From: Peribacillus sp. Bi96
GTDB lineage: Bacteria > Bacillota > Bacilli > Bacillales > DSM-1321
DNA: 64,000 nt
Assembly: GCF_918698115.1 (NCBI RefSeq)
Contig: NZ_CAKKLV010000027.1
Coordinates: 1-64,000 of the forward strand
Direction: 5' to 3'
In this document: in pieces, positions 1 through 12,043 of the stretch
Layout of the letters: every line of letters begins with the position of its first letter
Position numbering within the stretch: the stretch's first letter is position 1
Made by a program: the position numbers and the translations under genes
Notes under the pieces: generated by a model
Databases searched by the model: none
Told to the model about the DNA's origin: nothing
The model's input: the letters and a program-made list of their open reading frames with translations, nothing else

Positions 1-204
1 CTTCTCTCATGCGAGAAAAGAACGTATCCGGTATTAGCTCCGGTTTCCCGAAGTTATCCCAGTCTTATAGGCAGGTTGCCCACGTGTTACTCACCCGTCC
101 GCCGCTAATCTCTGGGAGCAAGCTCCCGTCGATTCGCTCGACTTGCATGTATTAGGCACGCCGCCAGCGTTCGTCCTGAGCCAGGATCAAACTCTCCGAA
201 GAAA
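1..204 (-). rRNA. 16S ribosomal RNA, 5' end (partial)
   Basis: The reverse complement carries the universal 16S 5' region, including the GAGTTTGATCCTGGCTCAG primer site followed by GACGAACGCTGGC. The mature 5' end lies near 204 by comparison with the Bacillus 16S start. The rest of the gene runs off the left edge of the window, so only about the first 200 nt are visible. It is transcribed leftward from the promoter at 412-440. Confidence 0.97.
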
Positions 205-270
205 TGTTTGACTTGCTCATTTTGCTTTTTTGATAGTGTGTGCTCACTTAAAATTTAACGTTGGCGCTTT

Positions 271-300
271 GTTTTGTTCAGTTTTCAAAGAGCAATTTTT
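271..300 (-). promoter_or_regulatory. rRNA leader antitermination (boxA-like) element
   Basis: The minus strand reads GCTCTTTGAAAACTGAACAA, the conserved Bacillus leader segment that precedes rRNA genes and contains the boxA-type antitermination and processing signal. It sits between the rRNA promoter and the 16S 5' end. Confidence 0.75.
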
Positions 301-411
301 ACCATTGCTTCATCAGCAACTTTATTAGTTTAACACCTTTCGAACGACATGTCAACAACAAGTTTTTATTAATTCTTGCTTAACGTTACTGTCTCAAGCG
401 GTGTATTTAAT

Positions 412-440
412 ATAATATCACCCACATGGAGACAAGTCAA
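412..440 (-). promoter_or_regulatory. rRNA operon sigma-A promoter
   Basis: On the minus strand there is a -35 box TTGACT (435-440), a 17-nt spacer and a -10 box TATTAT (412-417), about 210 bp upstream of the mature 16S 5' end. This layout is typical of rrn promoters. A second upstream promoter is possible but I did not see a convincing one. Confidence 0.7.
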
Positions 441-577
441 TTTAATATTTGAAATTTATTCGTTTTTTTTACAAACCACCACCTTCTTCTATAATACATT
501 CCCTTTCATACCATATTGCTAATATGTCCAAGCACAAAGATTAGAATATACTAAAGCACTTTTGCTAATGAATGACT

Positions 578-612
578 AAAAAAAAGAAGGCAGCTAATTG
601 CAGCCGCCCTCC
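578..612 (-). terminator. Rho-independent terminator of ptsG
   Basis: The minus strand has a stem GGCGGCT/AGCTGCC (one G-U pair) with a short loop, followed by a run of eight T. It lies just beyond the ptsG stop codon. Confidence 0.75.
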
Positions 613-630
613 TGTTTTTATTATGTTTAT

Positions 631-2718
<2,088 letters not shown>

Positions 2719-2794
2719 TTACTGTTTTTTTTCGGCTAATAAAACGGTTACATTTAAACGATAGTTTCATCTTCCAACGCAACAGGATTCAATA

Positions 2795-2905
2795 CAAAAA
2801 AGGCATAAGCAAAGATTAGGATTGAAATGAAATTTCAGGTATATAATACCCTCTTTCACAACAATCATTCTCCTCACTTATGCCTGATCGAATCAGTAAC
2901 ACGTA
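2795..2905 (-). promoter_or_regulatory. GlcT RNA antiterminator (RAT) and leader terminator of ptsG
   Basis: The minus-strand leader contains TGTTACTGATTCGATCAGGC, closely resembling the Bacillus ptsG RAT. It overlaps the upstream arm of a terminator, AGGCATAAG at 2801-2809 pairing with CTTATGCCT at 2877-2885, ended by a T run. In the known mechanism, dephosphorylated GlcT binds the RAT and blocks the terminator. Direct sequence support is the overlap of the two structures. Confidence 0.82.
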
Positions 2906-2918
2906 AGTTAATGTATTT

Positions 2919-3761
2919 TTATTTTATTTTCTTTTGTAATCGTTGGATATGCATCGTTAGATAGACAGCTTCCGCATCACAAACCGGTTTGCCTATTTTC
3001 TGCTGCATAATTTTTATTAGCTTCCATGAGATATTGTAACACAAAGGATATTCTTCTTTCAATAGCAATGCAATTTTTTCAGGTTCATCCACTGTTTCCC
3101 CAGCCATTACCCTGTCTATCATGAATCTTAAATGACGGACCAAACGCGTGTAATCAATGCTTTCCTTATTTATTTGTACGTTGAGCTGTTCTTCAACGAC
3201 TTGGATAAGTTGAAAGATTAGCTGTGAATGCTGATTGACTTCCGATAAGTCCTTATTTGCTATTGCACTATGAATATGAAGCGTGATAAAACCTATTTCC
3301 CCTTGTGGAAGGCCTATGCCTGTCTTATCTTGAATTAAATCGATGACATCAACAGCAATATCATGTTCAAAAGGATAGAGGGTTATCGTTTCTTTCAAAA
3401 AAGGGTTTTTGATGGTCATTCCTTGAGAAACACGTTGAAGGGCGAACAGTAAATGATCAGTTAAACCGACATGTATATGTTCATTGAGTTTTCCTGACAC
3501 CCGATCGTTAATAAGATGAATGGATTCTATAATGGCTGCTTGAAGATTTTGATCGATTTGCGGCAAAAGTTTTTTATAACTTTCCTGTTCTTTAACATTT
3601 TTTAGAACAAAAGTTTTCTCTGCAAGTTCCGGACTCAACTCTTCGCCTTTCTTCCGGTTGAAGCCTAACCCTTTTCCAATAGAAACGACTTCACCATATG
3701 ACGGATGCGTGGCAATCACCACGTTATTGTTCAAAACCTTTTCAACGATAAAACCATTCAT
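2919..3761 (-). CDS. glcT: Transcription antiterminator GlcT (BglG/SacY family)
   Basis: This 280-residue regulator binds the RAT RNA upstream of ptsG and prevents termination when glucose is being transported. The N-terminal CAT RNA-binding domain (about 1-60) starts MNGFIVEKVLNNNVVIA. Two PTS regulation domains follow (about 65-170 and 175-280). Conserved PRD histidines are visible in LNEHIHVGLTDHLL and YLTMHIQRL. It is directly upstream of ptsG, with only the RAT/terminator leader between them. Its length and domain order match the family. Confidence 0.92.
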   Translation of the reverse strand: MNGFIVEKVLNNNVVIATHPSYGEVVSIGKGLGFNRKKGEELSPELAEKTFVLKNVKEQESYKKLLPQIDQNLQAAIIESIHLINDRVSGKLNEHIHVGLTDHLLFALQRVSQGMTIKNPFLKETITLYPFEHDIAVDVIDLIQDKTGIGLPQGEIGFITLHIHSAIANKDLSEVNQHSQLIFQLIQVVEEQLNVQINKESIDYTRLVRHLRFMIDRVMAGETVDEPEKIALLLKEEYPLCYNISWKLIKIMQQKIGKPVCDAEAVYLTMHIQRLQKKIK

Positions 3762-3867
3762 TTTTCTCCCTCATTTTTTCGCAAAGTCATCCCTAAGCCT
3801 CACAGGATAAAGTACTTAGTATTTAGTCCTTTTACTATACACGATATGTCCTTTCTCTTACAACATG

Positions 3868-3899
3868 AAAGAAGAGCCCCAAAATCAGGGCTCTTCTTA
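3868..3899 (-). terminator. Terminator downstream of pbuG
   Basis: A GAAGAGCCC/GGGCTCTTC stem with an AAAATCA-type loop (3871-3897) is followed by a short T-rich tail on the minus strand. It lies just past the pbuG stop and could also act on the opposite strand. Confidence 0.75.
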
Positions 3900-3913
3900 C
3901 TTACTCCGTATTT

Positions 3914-5245
3914 TTACTTCAAGAAAATGAAATATAGAAGGAAGACGACTCCAAGTCCCCACATGATTGGGTGAACTTCTTTAGCTCTTCCTTTCATCGT
4001 CATGGTGATAGGATAGAAAATGAATCCACAAGCTATCCCTGTAGCGATTGAATAAGTCATAGGCATCATGATAACGGTAAAGAAGGCAGGTACCGCTATT
4101 TCGAACTTGTGCCAGTCAATATTTTTGAGTGAAGATGCCATTAATACTCCGACTATCACCAATGCTGGTGCAGTCACCGCAGATGTTACGACTGAAAGAA
4201 GCGGGAAGAAGAAAAGCGACAGGATAAATAGTAATCCTGTTACTACAGCCGCAAAACCGCTTCGAGCACCAGCAGCAACACCCGATGTTGACTCTACATA
4301 AGATGTAGTTGTGGATGTACCTAGAATTGCACCTGAAACGATGGATAATGAATCCGCAAGTAATCCTTTTCCAACTCTAGGAAGAACATTATCTTTCATC
4401 AAACCTGCTTGTTGTGCAACAGCCACCAACGTACCAGCTGTATCAAAGAATGCTACGAACAAGAAGGTCAATATCACGATTAACATTTGTCCAGTAAAGA
4501 GGTCACCCGGGTTCCCGAAAGCATCGAATGCAACTCCGAATGTAGGCGCTATACTTGGAACAGCCCCGATTATTTTCTCCGGAACGGGTACTTGTCCAAA
4601 GATCATTCCTGCGATGGCCGTAATGACCATTCCTATGAACACGCCGCTTTTGACGCCTCTTGTCATCAAAATAACGGTTACGACAATTCCAAAGACAGCC
4701 AATAAAGTATTTCCTGATGTTAAGTCTCCCAATCCAACAAGAACGCTATCATCATTCGTGATGATTCCTGCATTTTGGAACCCTACAAAAGTAATGAATA
4801 AGCCGATACCAGCCCCAACTGCGTATTTCAATTCAACCGGAATCGCATTAATGATTTTCTCACGTATTCCAGAAAGGGAAAGCAATACGAAGATAATACC
4901 TGAAATCAAAACTCCTGATAAAGCAGTCTGCCAAGGAATTCCAAAACCAAGCACAACTGTAAAAGCAAAGAAAGCATTCAATCCCATACCTGGCGCGAGC
5001 GATATTGGATATCTGGCTATGAGACCCATCAATATCGAACCAATTGCTGCAGCTAAAGCCGTCGCTGCAAAAACTGCTCCGTAGTCCATTCTTAATTCAT
5101 CTGGATAGTCCTCGATGCTTTGTAAAGTTAGCATCACAGGGTTGACAACCAGGATATATGCCATAGAAAGGAACGTAGTTAGACCACCAAGTATTTCACG
5201 GCGATAATTAGTTCCCAGCTCGTTAAACCGAAAATAATTTTTCAT
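3914..5245 (-). CDS. pbuG: Hypoxanthine/guanine permease, NCS2/AzgA family
   Basis: This 443-residue membrane protein takes up hypoxanthine and guanine. It starts MKNYFRFNELGTNYRREI, as AzgA-type permeases do, and has about 12-14 hydrophobic helices. Family motifs include GMGLNAFFAFTVV and DTAGTLVAVAQQAG. The ATG follows an AGGGGAG ribosome site. The gene lies downstream of guaA and behind its own guanine riboswitch, consistent with purine salvage. The synteny with guaA matches B. subtilis. Confidence 0.92.
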   Translation of the reverse strand: MKNYFRFNELGTNYRREILGGLTTFLSMAYILVVNPVMLTLQSIEDYPDELRMDYGAVFAATALAAAIGSILMGLIARYPISLAPGMGLNAFFAFTVVLGFGIPWQTALSGVLISGIIFVLLSLSGIREKIINAIPVELKYAVGAGIGLFITFVGFQNAGIITNDDSVLVGLGDLTSGNTLLAVFGIVVTVILMTRGVKSGVFIGMVITAIAGMIFGQVPVPEKIIGAVPSIAPTFGVAFDAFGNPGDLFTGQMLIVILTFLFVAFFDTAGTLVAVAQQAGLMKDNVLPRVGKGLLADSLSIVSGAILGTSTTTSYVESTSGVAAGARSGFAAVVTGLLFILSLFFFPLLSVVTSAVTAPALVIVGVLMASSLKNIDWHKFEIAVPAFFTVIMMPMTYSIATGIACGFIFYPITMTMKGRAKEVHPIMWGLGVVFLLYFIFLK

Positions 5246-5287
5246 TATGAGTCTCCCCTATCATAAAATCATAAGCCAACAGAAAAT

Positions 5288-5311
5288 GCCCCATTCACTT
5301 TCGAACGGGGC
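5288..5311 (-). terminator. Expression-platform terminator of the pbuG riboswitch
   Basis: The minus strand has GCCCCGTTCG with a 4-nt loop and TGAATGGGGC, followed by a short T-rich tail. It sits between the purine aptamer and pbuG and should form when guanine is bound. Confidence 0.7.
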
Positions 5312-5368
5312 TTGACTGCGGTCATGTAAAGAAGTGGCGGTTTATCCATACTCGCCAATCCATACACA

Positions 5369-5432
5369 TCGTAGTCAAGCCGTTCACGGCAGCTTGGTAG
5401 AAACTTTTGGGCCATATCCCCAATATTATACG
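5369..5432 (-). ncRNA. Purine (guanine) riboswitch upstream of pbuG
   Basis: The minus strand matches the purine aptamer core: TATAAT, then GGATATGGCCC, then GTTTCTACC, then the closing GACTACG. The specificity nucleotide in the last junction is C, as in guanine-type aptamers; adenine-type aptamers have U there. It would turn off the permease when guanine or hypoxanthine is plentiful. Confidence 0.93.
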
Positions 5433-5623
5433 ACAATTATGTTTTTTTATTATTATAGGTTTAGTGTACCAGTCACTAAAATAATCGTCAATATATCAAA
5501 CGAATATTTTTTATGTAATTTCAGGAAACGTTCGCGTTTCGCTATATTTCCCTTACTTATTATGGCTATTCATTCGCCAAAATACGTGAAATGTAAGTAA
5601 TCAACCTATTCAAAAGTTATTTT

Positions 5624-5661
5624 AACAAAAAAATCAGTGAAGGTTAATCCCTTCACTGATT
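5624..5661 (-). terminator. Terminator of guaA
   Basis: An ATCAGTGAAGG/CCTTCACTGAT stem (5633-5660) ends in seven T on the minus strand, directly after the guaA stop codon. Confidence 0.85.
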
Positions 5662-5677
5662 GGATGTTTTTATTATT

Positions 5678-7234
5678 CTATTCCCACTCAATCGTTGCAG
5701 GTGGCTTAGACGTAATGTCATACACGACGCGATTTACATGATTAACTTCATTAACGATTCTTGTTGAGATGATTTCAAGTACATCCCATGGAATTCTCGC
5801 CCAATCGGAAGTCATTCCGTCAATGGATGTAACCGCACGGATCCCGATAGTGTAATCGTACGTACGGGCATCGCCCATGACCCCTACACTACGGATGTTA
5901 GGAAGCACTGTGAAGTACTGCCAGATTTCACGTTCCAAACCGTTCTTTTTAATTTCTTCACGTAAGATATGGTCAGATTCACGAACGATTTCAAGTTTTT
6001 CATCTGATATTTCGCCTAATACACGGATGCCTAGACCTGGTCCAGGGAATGGCTGGCGCCAAACGATTTCATCCGGGATGCCCATTTCACTTCCAAGTGC
6101 ACGCACTTCATCCTTGAATAGAGTATTCAATGGCTCAATCAATTTAAATTGCATATCTTCCGGCAGACCGCCAACGTTGTGATGCGATTTAATTGTTTGT
6201 GCAGTGGCCGTACCACTTTCAATAATATCCGTGTAAAGCGTTCCTTGTGCAAGGAAATCAATACCTTCAAGCTTCGTTGCTTCATCATCGAATACGTAGA
6301 TGAACTCATTACCGATGATTTTCCGTTTTTGTTCAGGATCTGAAACGCCAGCAAGTTTCGAAAGGAAACGTTCTGATGCCTCAACCTTGATTACGTTCAT
6401 ATTGAAGCCTTCACTGAATGTTTCCATTACACCTTCAGCTTCCCCTTTACGAAGTAATCCATGATCAACGAAAATACATGTTAACTGATCGCCGATTGCT
6501 TTATGGATCAATACGGCAACAACGGAAGAATCCACGCCGCCACTCAATGCGCATAATACTTTTTTATCACCGACCGTTTGACGGATTTTCTCCATCTCGA
6601 TTTCAATGAAGTTCTCCATGGACCAGTCACCTTTGCAGCCACAAACGCCGAATACGAAATTTTTCAAAATGTCATTTCCGTATACTGAATGGCGTACTTC
6701 CGGATGGAATTGTACGGCATACAATTTACGTGACTCGTCACTCATTGCTGAAATGGGGCAAGATGGGTTCGTTCCATCAATACTGAAGCCTTCAGGTGTT
6801 TCCACCACTAAATCACCATGGCTCATCCAGACGATTTGTTCTTTCGGCAGGTCACTGAATAACTTAGATTCATTTTGGATAGCAAGTGTCGCTTTTCCGT
6901 ATTCACGATTTTTCGCTGGTTCCACTTTTCCACCAAAATGCTTGGTCATAAGCTGCATACCATAACAAATGCCAAAAATCGGTAGACCCATTTCGAAAAT
7001 GCGTTCATCACAGCCAAATGCAGCTGCATCATACACACTGTTCGGACCTCCTGAGAAAATTATTCCAGTAGGGTTCATTTCCTCAAGTTCTTCTACAGTA
7101 ATTGTATGAGGATGAAGCTCACTGTACACACCGAATTCACGGATACGACGAGTGATCAATTGGTTATATTGGCTTCCGAAATCTAGTACTACGATCATTT
7201 CCTGGTTTTTTTGCAATTCTGTTTTCCCCGGCAC
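5678..7234 (-). CDS. guaA: GMP synthase (glutamine-hydrolysing)
   Basis: This enzyme converts XMP, ATP and glutamine to GMP, the last step of de novo guanine nucleotide synthesis. The class I glutamine amidotransferase half has the nucleophile in FGICYGMQL and the histidine in [10 protein letters not shown]. The ATP-pyrophosphatase half has the P-loop [11 protein letters not shown]. The C-terminal dimerisation domain ends [14 protein letters not shown], the usual GuaA end. The open frame extends to a GTG at 7243, but a GTG at 7234 has the better spacing from AGAGGTG. A guanine riboswitch precedes it. Confidence 0.95.
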   Translation of the reverse strand: MPGKTELQKNQEMIVVLDFGSQYNQLITRRIREFGVYSELHPHTITVEELEEMNPTGIIFSGGPNSVYDAAAFGCDERIFEMGLPIFGICYGMQLMTKHFGGKVEPAKNREYGKATLAIQNESKLFSDLPKEQIVWMSHGDLVVETPEGFSIDGTNPSCPISAMSDESRKLYAVQFHPEVRHSVYGNDILKNFVFGVCGCKGDWSMENFIEIEMEKIRQTVGDKKVLCALSGGVDSSVVAVLIHKAIGDQLTCIFVDHGLLRKGEAEGVMETFSEGFNMNVIKVEASERFLSKLAGVSDPEQKRKIIGNEFIYVFDDEATKLEGIDFLAQGTLYTDIIESGTATAQTIKSHHNVGGLPEDMQFKLIEPLNTLFKDEVRALGSEMGIPDEIVWRQPFPGPGLGIRVLGEISDEKLEIVRESDHILREEIKKNGLEREIWQYFTVLPNIRSVGVMGDARTYDYTIGIRAVTSIDGMTSDWARIPWDVLEIISTRIVNEVNHVNRVVYDITSKPPATIEWE

Positions 7235-7344
7235 AAACGTCACCTCTATTAATGTAATTCACTCATAAAATCGAGCGATACTTTCTTAAAAAAAATATTA
7301 TCATAAAAAAAGAAAAACTAAAAATCCACCCTCAAAAATACACA

Positions 7345-7396
7345 AAAAGTATAGACGAAGGCAGATTTTCAGCTTTCCTGTTAAAATCCGCCTTCA
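7345..7396 (-). terminator. Expression-platform terminator of the guaA riboswitch
   Basis: On the minus strand AAGGCGGATTTT pairs with AAAATCTGCCTT. The upstream arm begins inside the P1 stem of the purine aptamer, and a T run follows about 9 nt later. The overlap fits a ligand-controlled terminator. Confidence 0.65.
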
Positions 7397-7460
7397 TAGT
7401 CAAATCATTTACGGTGATTCGGTAGAAACTTTCGATCCATATTATCGAGGATATATGAAG
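7392..7460 (-). ncRNA. Purine (guanine) riboswitch upstream of guaA
   Basis: The minus strand shows a P1 stem CTTCATA/TATGAAG enclosing ATATGGATC, GTTTCTACCG, CCGTAAATG and GACTATG. These are the purine aptamer core elements, with C at the specificity position (guanine type). It places guaA under guanine feedback separately from pbuG. Confidence 0.92.
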
Positions 7461-7514
7461 GATATATTAGTTTAAGTTAGTTTTTGTTATTGTATCAATA
7501 TAATAAAAACCTGG

Positions 7515-9719
7515 TCAAGAGCTAGTTTTTCTCATTAAGCTTTCCCAACCGTTTTGAAAGTGCTCCCATTCGCCATCTTCCACGTCTCCACGATATAACA
7601 TTAACTCGTATCCGGCCGTCAAATCACTCATCACATCTGTCTCGTACACTGCATCCACATAGGCGGCATACTCCCTTAATGTTTGTCCATCCGGACGAAC
7701 TAATCCAGCACGTTTTAATTGTTTCAATAATATTATATAGGCTGTCGTAAAGTGAGCACCAGATTTCTTTCTATAATGAAAAATCAGCAGATGCGGGATC
7801 CACTTCCTCCGGGAGAAATAACCAATTGCTGCGAGAATCATTACACTTAACAGACTGATGGAAGTCCATTTAAAGAGCCCTTCCCGGTTGCCACCACCAG
7901 TTTCCCCAGATGTTTGGGTCTCCCTATCTGGTGTATCCTTGCGTTCCTCGGTCTCTTTCTTTGTTTGTTCTTCCTTAGCTACAGCTTCCTTCTCTGAATT
8001 CTTGACCTCATCCGGCTTCAATTCCGAGTCATAAAATTCAGCTTCCCCGTTGAAGCCCTTCGTCGGCTCGAAGGGTACCCAGCCTATCCCTGAAAAATAA
8101 ACCTCGACCCAGGAATGTGCATTATTATTGGTCACCTTATATACGGATTCACCATCGAGGATTGATTTTTCTCCTTCCGTGTAGCCTTTAACCCACCTGG
8201 CAGGGATATTGGCGGCACGGAGTAAAACAACCATCGCAGTCGAATAATTATCACAATACCCTATCTGTGTCTCGAATAAAAATTGATCGACATAATCTTG
8301 ATTTGTCTCTGGATAAGAAATATCGTCCTTTGAATAAATGAATTCAGGACTGTCAAAATAATCTTCAATCGCTTTTGCTTTATCGTACCAATTCGTTTCA
8401 TTTCTTGTGAGCAACGTTACCAATTCATAGATTCGGTATGGCAAGCCCTCTGGAAGCTGTGTGTTTTTTTCCATTAGCACATCCATCGTTTCATCGGGTT
8501 CCGTTACCTTCCTTAACTCCGCTATATCAAAACTCGGCATATCATAGTTCAGCACATATTCTTTCATGACAAGTCGTTCGCCATTTTCCCGTTCGGAAAT
8601 GATTTTGTCCATCCCCGGATAATAGTTAAAACCAATTCCGTTTTTGCCCTCAATCTTTTTTAAATATCCGGACTGCGGATGAAGGATATGGGAATAAGAT
8701 TCCATCATGGACACTTTTGCTGTCATTTCTTCTGTTTTTACCACATCCGGAACATCGTAAATATCTAAAGATGTGATATCCTGACCGTTAGAAAAAGATG
8801 AAAAGTCCGTTTCCTGCATGGAAACCCATCCTTTCCCCGTATAAATATCCTTGTTCTCCACTTTCCAATAATGTCCGGCTGATGCATCATTATAAAAAAC
8901 AATGGAACTATCAGGCTCTATCGAACCGCCAAGATCAGAATCATCCTCATCGTATCCGACACTTTTGTCTTTTGAACCACCGTCTTCTTTCATCGCTCTA
9001 TCTGAATATGAAGTAATATAAGGAACTGGATCCGGCCACTGTGGAGAAAGCTTTGGGGCACCGAAGCCCACAAGGACACTTATCAATATCATGCCTGTCA
9101 GCATCAAGATCCATTTATTGATGGAAGCCATCGGAAACCTAATTCGCTCCTGTATCGTTAGACGCAGCAAGGACAGCAGTCCGAGCATCAAGAACCCAAT
9201 GAGGATGATTCTTACCATTGCCTTATCCCCCACATAGGGAGTGAATGTGTCAAGTACAGATACAAAGATCACCGTTAACATAAAAAAGAAAAAGATGCTT
9301 TGCCTCACCATCACCCAGTAATGGATCATGTATGTTACAAGCCAAAGAAGCACAAAAAATAGAAACGTCCGAAATGGATTTGTGATCAGCTCCCAATTCC
9401 CATCGTATATATACCCAAGATTGCTTGTAAAATCCACTAGAAATCCCATCAACCATGTTAATTGAAATAATTCGGTTTTCGAATGAAGGAACTGTAATGA
9501 AATCATGATATAAGCACTTATGAGAATAAAACGGATCGACCAATGTATGCGGAAATAATGCAAGAGCAGGGAAAAAATCAAAAATAGGACAAAAATGATA
9601 ATATTACCTGTATCCGTGAGTTTATCGACAGGTCTTAACCACTCCGTGATCAATAACAATCCAAAAATATACAGAAGGACATGCATGAACTTTTCCAACT
9701 TTTCGGCATTGACAGTCAT
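7515..9719 (-). CDS. yebA: Membrane-anchored transglutaminase-like protein (YebA)
   Basis: The 734-residue protein has about five to six hydrophobic helices in the first 200 residues, a long extracellular part, a transglutaminase-like core and a C-terminal transmembrane helix followed by a DUF4129-like tail. The core keeps Cys in IGYCDNYSTAMVVLL and His in NNAHSWVEVYF. The third position reads VPFEPT, with Glu where Asp is common. Such proteins occur with MoxR ATPases and DUF58 proteins, and their substrate is unknown. The ATG overlaps the yeaD stop (ATGA), showing translational coupling. The order yeaC-yeaD-yebA-guaA matches B. subtilis. Confidence 0.88.
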   Translation of the reverse strand: MTVNAEKLEKFMHVLLYIFGLLLITEWLRPVDKLTDTGNIIIFVLFLIFSLLLHYFRIHWSIRFILISAYIMISLQFLHSKTELFQLTWLMGFLVDFTSNLGYIYDGNWELITNPFRTFLFFVLLWLVTYMIHYWVMVRQSIFFFFMLTVIFVSVLDTFTPYVGDKAMVRIILIGFLMLGLLSLLRLTIQERIRFPMASINKWILMLTGMILISVLVGFGAPKLSPQWPDPVPYITSYSDRAMKEDGGSKDKSVGYDEDDSDLGGSIEPDSSIVFYNDASAGHYWKVENKDIYTGKGWVSMQETDFSSFSNGQDITSLDIYDVPDVVKTEEMTAKVSMMESYSHILHPQSGYLKKIEGKNGIGFNYYPGMDKIISERENGERLVMKEYVLNYDMPSFDIAELRKVTEPDETMDVLMEKNTQLPEGLPYRIYELVTLLTRNETNWYDKAKAIEDYFDSPEFIYSKDDISYPETNQDYVDQFLFETQIGYCDNYSTAMVVLLRAANIPARWVKGYTEGEKSILDGESVYKVTNNNAHSWVEVYFSGIGWVPFEPTKGFNGEAEFYDSELKPDEVKNSEKEAVAKEEQTKKETEERKDTPDRETQTSGETGGGNREGLFKWTSISLLSVMILAAIGYFSRRKWIPHLLIFHYRKKSGAHFTTAYIILLKQLKRAGLVRPDGQTLREYAAYVDAVYETDVMSDLTAGYELMLYRGDVEDGEWEHFQNGWESLMRKTSS

Positions 9720-10894
9720 TTCGCCATCACCTCTGATCTGCCATCTCCAAAAAAGCTAAGCTTTATCCCCCTCGAGATAGCTGTAGAACTTGCCATTTTT
9801 TCCTCATCTGTAAGATCTACTGGTTTCTTCACACATAACATCGTCAATCCCTTATTAGCACGGAAAGAACTCAATATGTCCACCTTTTCAAGGGTTAAAT
9901 CGGAAACAACGAATATCACAGCCGCGTTTGCCGACAGCAGCCCCTTGCTTACTTTCTCGTTCAAAGCGTTTACCACACTCGGCTCTTCTTTAGCAAGGCG
10001 GTAAAAAATCTTTCGTCTCTGGTTACTGCCCGCTCCTGGCGGAAGGATTAGCCTTGATCCCGTACTCGCATATCCAATCTCCATGCTTTTTTTTAACAAG
10101 GCGTGCACAAAGGAAGCCGTCATTACAATGGATTCTTCAAAGAAAAAGGATGGTTGGTTATCAAGAATGATGAATACATCCAGGTTTTTCTGCACTTCGA
10201 ATTCCTTCGTCATGATTTCACTCGCTCTAGCCGTCGCCTTCCAGTTAATCCACGACAGCTGATCTCCCGGCTGATACTCTCTCACCCCTGATATCACTGA
10301 ATGTTCCCGTTGAGTTTTCTTTGTTGAACCCATTGACCCATGATTGAACATTCGATCAAGATCGCTGTATGCCAGCTCACGATATGGAGGAAAAACAGTT
10401 ATTTTCAAAGGCGAGCTATATACCGCTTCCTTTTCAAAGAGCCCAAATAAGTCCCCTATCCAAAAGCGGATCGATTGAAACGAATGATCACCGCGCGGCA
10501 AATTTTCCAAAGTATATGACATACTGAAGGTACGCTTGATTCCCGGAAAGATAAGTGTCTTCCTTTGAATCCCCCTATCTTCCATTTCCTGAGGCATCTC
10601 CTCCTCCACCACCATCAATAAAAGAGGCAGCCTGTTTTTACGGGTAAATGTCATGGAGATTTCAACAGATTCACCGGCCTGACATTCTCTTTTATTGACC
10701 TTTCTTTCAACCGTAAAGGCGTGAAGCGGATATAACAATAGAATCACAGCGTACACAGCGAACGGCAAAAATGAATAAAAAATGAACCAACTGACAAAAC
10801 CGCCTTGAAACATCGCAAAACAAAAGGAAAATGCCATCAGAAATAACAGGCCAATCACACTCAGGTTTTTCTTTAGAATGATGAAATGGCGCAT
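9716..10894 (-). CDS. yeaD: DUF58 domain protein (YeaD)
   Basis: The 392-residue protein has two N-terminal transmembrane helices (about 12-60). It also has the DUF58 signature near 195-235, including ISGVREYQPGDQLSWINWKATARA. Following that is a vWA-like fold segment, LDVFIILDNQPS. DUF58 proteins are typical partners of MoxR AAA ATPases. The start codon shares one base with the MoxR stop (TAATG), and the end overlaps yebA by 4 nt, so the three genes form a tightly coupled operon. The exact role is unknown. Confidence 0.87.
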   Translation of the reverse strand: MRHFIILKKNLSVIGLLFLMAFSFCFAMFQGGFVSWFIFYSFLPFAVYAVILLLYPLHAFTVERKVNKRECQAGESVEISMTFTRKNRLPLLLMVVEEEMPQEMEDRGIQRKTLIFPGIKRTFSMSYTLENLPRGDHSFQSIRFWIGDLFGLFEKEAVYSSPLKITVFPPYRELAYSDLDRMFNHGSMGSTKKTQREHSVISGVREYQPGDQLSWINWKATARASEIMTKEFEVQKNLDVFIILDNQPSFFFEESIVMTASFVHALLKKSMEIGYASTGSRLILPPGAGSNQRRKIFYRLAKEEPSVVNALNEKVSKGLLSANAAVIFVVSDLTLEKVDILSSFRANKGLTMLCVKKPVDLTDEEKMASSTAISRGIKLSFFGDGRSEVMAK

Positions 10895-11850
10895 TAGGTT
10901 ACAGCCCGCTTCACAGGCACTTGAGTCATCGCGACGATTTCATGGATCACCATTCCAGCGTCGAATCCATCATAATTCGCTTCAGGTTTCAAAATAAGGC
11001 GGTGGGAGAATACGAACGGAACTAAATATTGAACATCGTCCGGAAGAACATAATCCCTGCCCTGGAGAAGTGCGTAGGCTTGGGCTGCCTTCATCAATGC
11101 AATCGAACCACGCGGGCTTACCCCTAGATAGACTCCTTCATGTGTACGGGTTTGATTCGCCAATTCAACAATATAACGTTTTATTGTATCATCCACGATT
11201 ACCGCTTTAGCCTCCGCCTGTAAAGCGAGCAGTTCATCTATGGTGATGACGGATTCCAGCTCTTCAAGCGGTGCCATATATTGAGCCCTTTGCAGTACCT
11301 CTATCTCTTCTTCCACACCTGGATAGCCCATTTTCATTTTTAACAGGAATCTATCCAATTGAGCCTCCGGAAGCGGGTATGTCCCTTCGTACTCGATGGG
11401 ATTTTGTGTCGCCATGACGAAAAAGGGCTTATCCAATCCTCTTGTGATACCGTCTATCGTCACACTTGCCTCTTCCATCGCTTCAAGCAAGGCGGACTGC
11501 GTCTTCGGCGAAGTCCGGTTAATTTCATCCGCTAAAATAATATGGCCCATTATCGGTCCTGGCCTAAAAATGAATTCTTGTTCCTTAGGATTGAAGATCG
11601 AAACACCCGTTACATCAGAAGGCAGTAAATCAGGCGTGAATTGTATCCGCTTAAAGCTTGCACCTATGGATTTTGCCAGTGCCCTGACCATCACAGTCTT
11701 GCCGACACCCGGAACATCCTCCAATAAAACATGCCCACCGGAAAGAAGTGCCACGATGCTTAGCTCTGCTATATCCCGTTTTCCAATAATCACCTTTTCA
11801 ATGTTTCCTAGAACCTTTTCAAGTTTTTGATTGACCTGCTTATATATCAT
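10894..11850 (-). CDS. yeaC: MoxR-family AAA ATPase (YeaC)
   Basis: This 318-residue AAA+ ATPase probably acts as a chaperone that remodels or activates its DUF58 and transglutaminase partners. Visible motifs are Walker A LLEDVPGVGKTVMV, Walker B HIILADEINRTSPKTQ, sensor 1 VMATQNPIEYEGTYPLPEAQ, and the C-terminal lid with SPRGSIALMKAAQA. Length and motif order are standard for MoxR. It is the first gene of the operon. Confidence 0.93.
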   Translation of the reverse strand: MIYKQVNQKLEKVLGNIEKVIIGKRDIAELSIVALLSGGHVLLEDVPGVGKTVMVRALAKSIGASFKRIQFTPDLLPSDVTGVSIFNPKEQEFIFRPGPIMGHIILADEINRTSPKTQSALLEAMEEASVTIDGITRGLDKPFFVMATQNPIEYEGTYPLPEAQLDRFLLKMKMGYPGVEEEIEVLQRAQYMAPLEELESVITIDELLALQAEAKAVIVDDTIKRYIVELANQTRTHEGVYLGVSPRGSIALMKAAQAYALLQGRDYVLPDDVQYLVPFVFSHRLILKPEANYDGFDAGMVIHEIVAMTQVPVKRAVT

Positions 11851-12043
11851 TCTCTACCTCCCGAAAACACCTATCACTTTTATTTCATACCTATTCTATC
11901 AATATTATTTTACATTAACCTCCAATTAAACCTTACATTGTAATTTTACTAGATATTAAGTAAACCATAAACGAAATTCTCTAAAAATATTAATACTCTA
12001 TAAGGAAAAAGGTATGGTAAACTGTTGCTAAGTGAATATAAAC

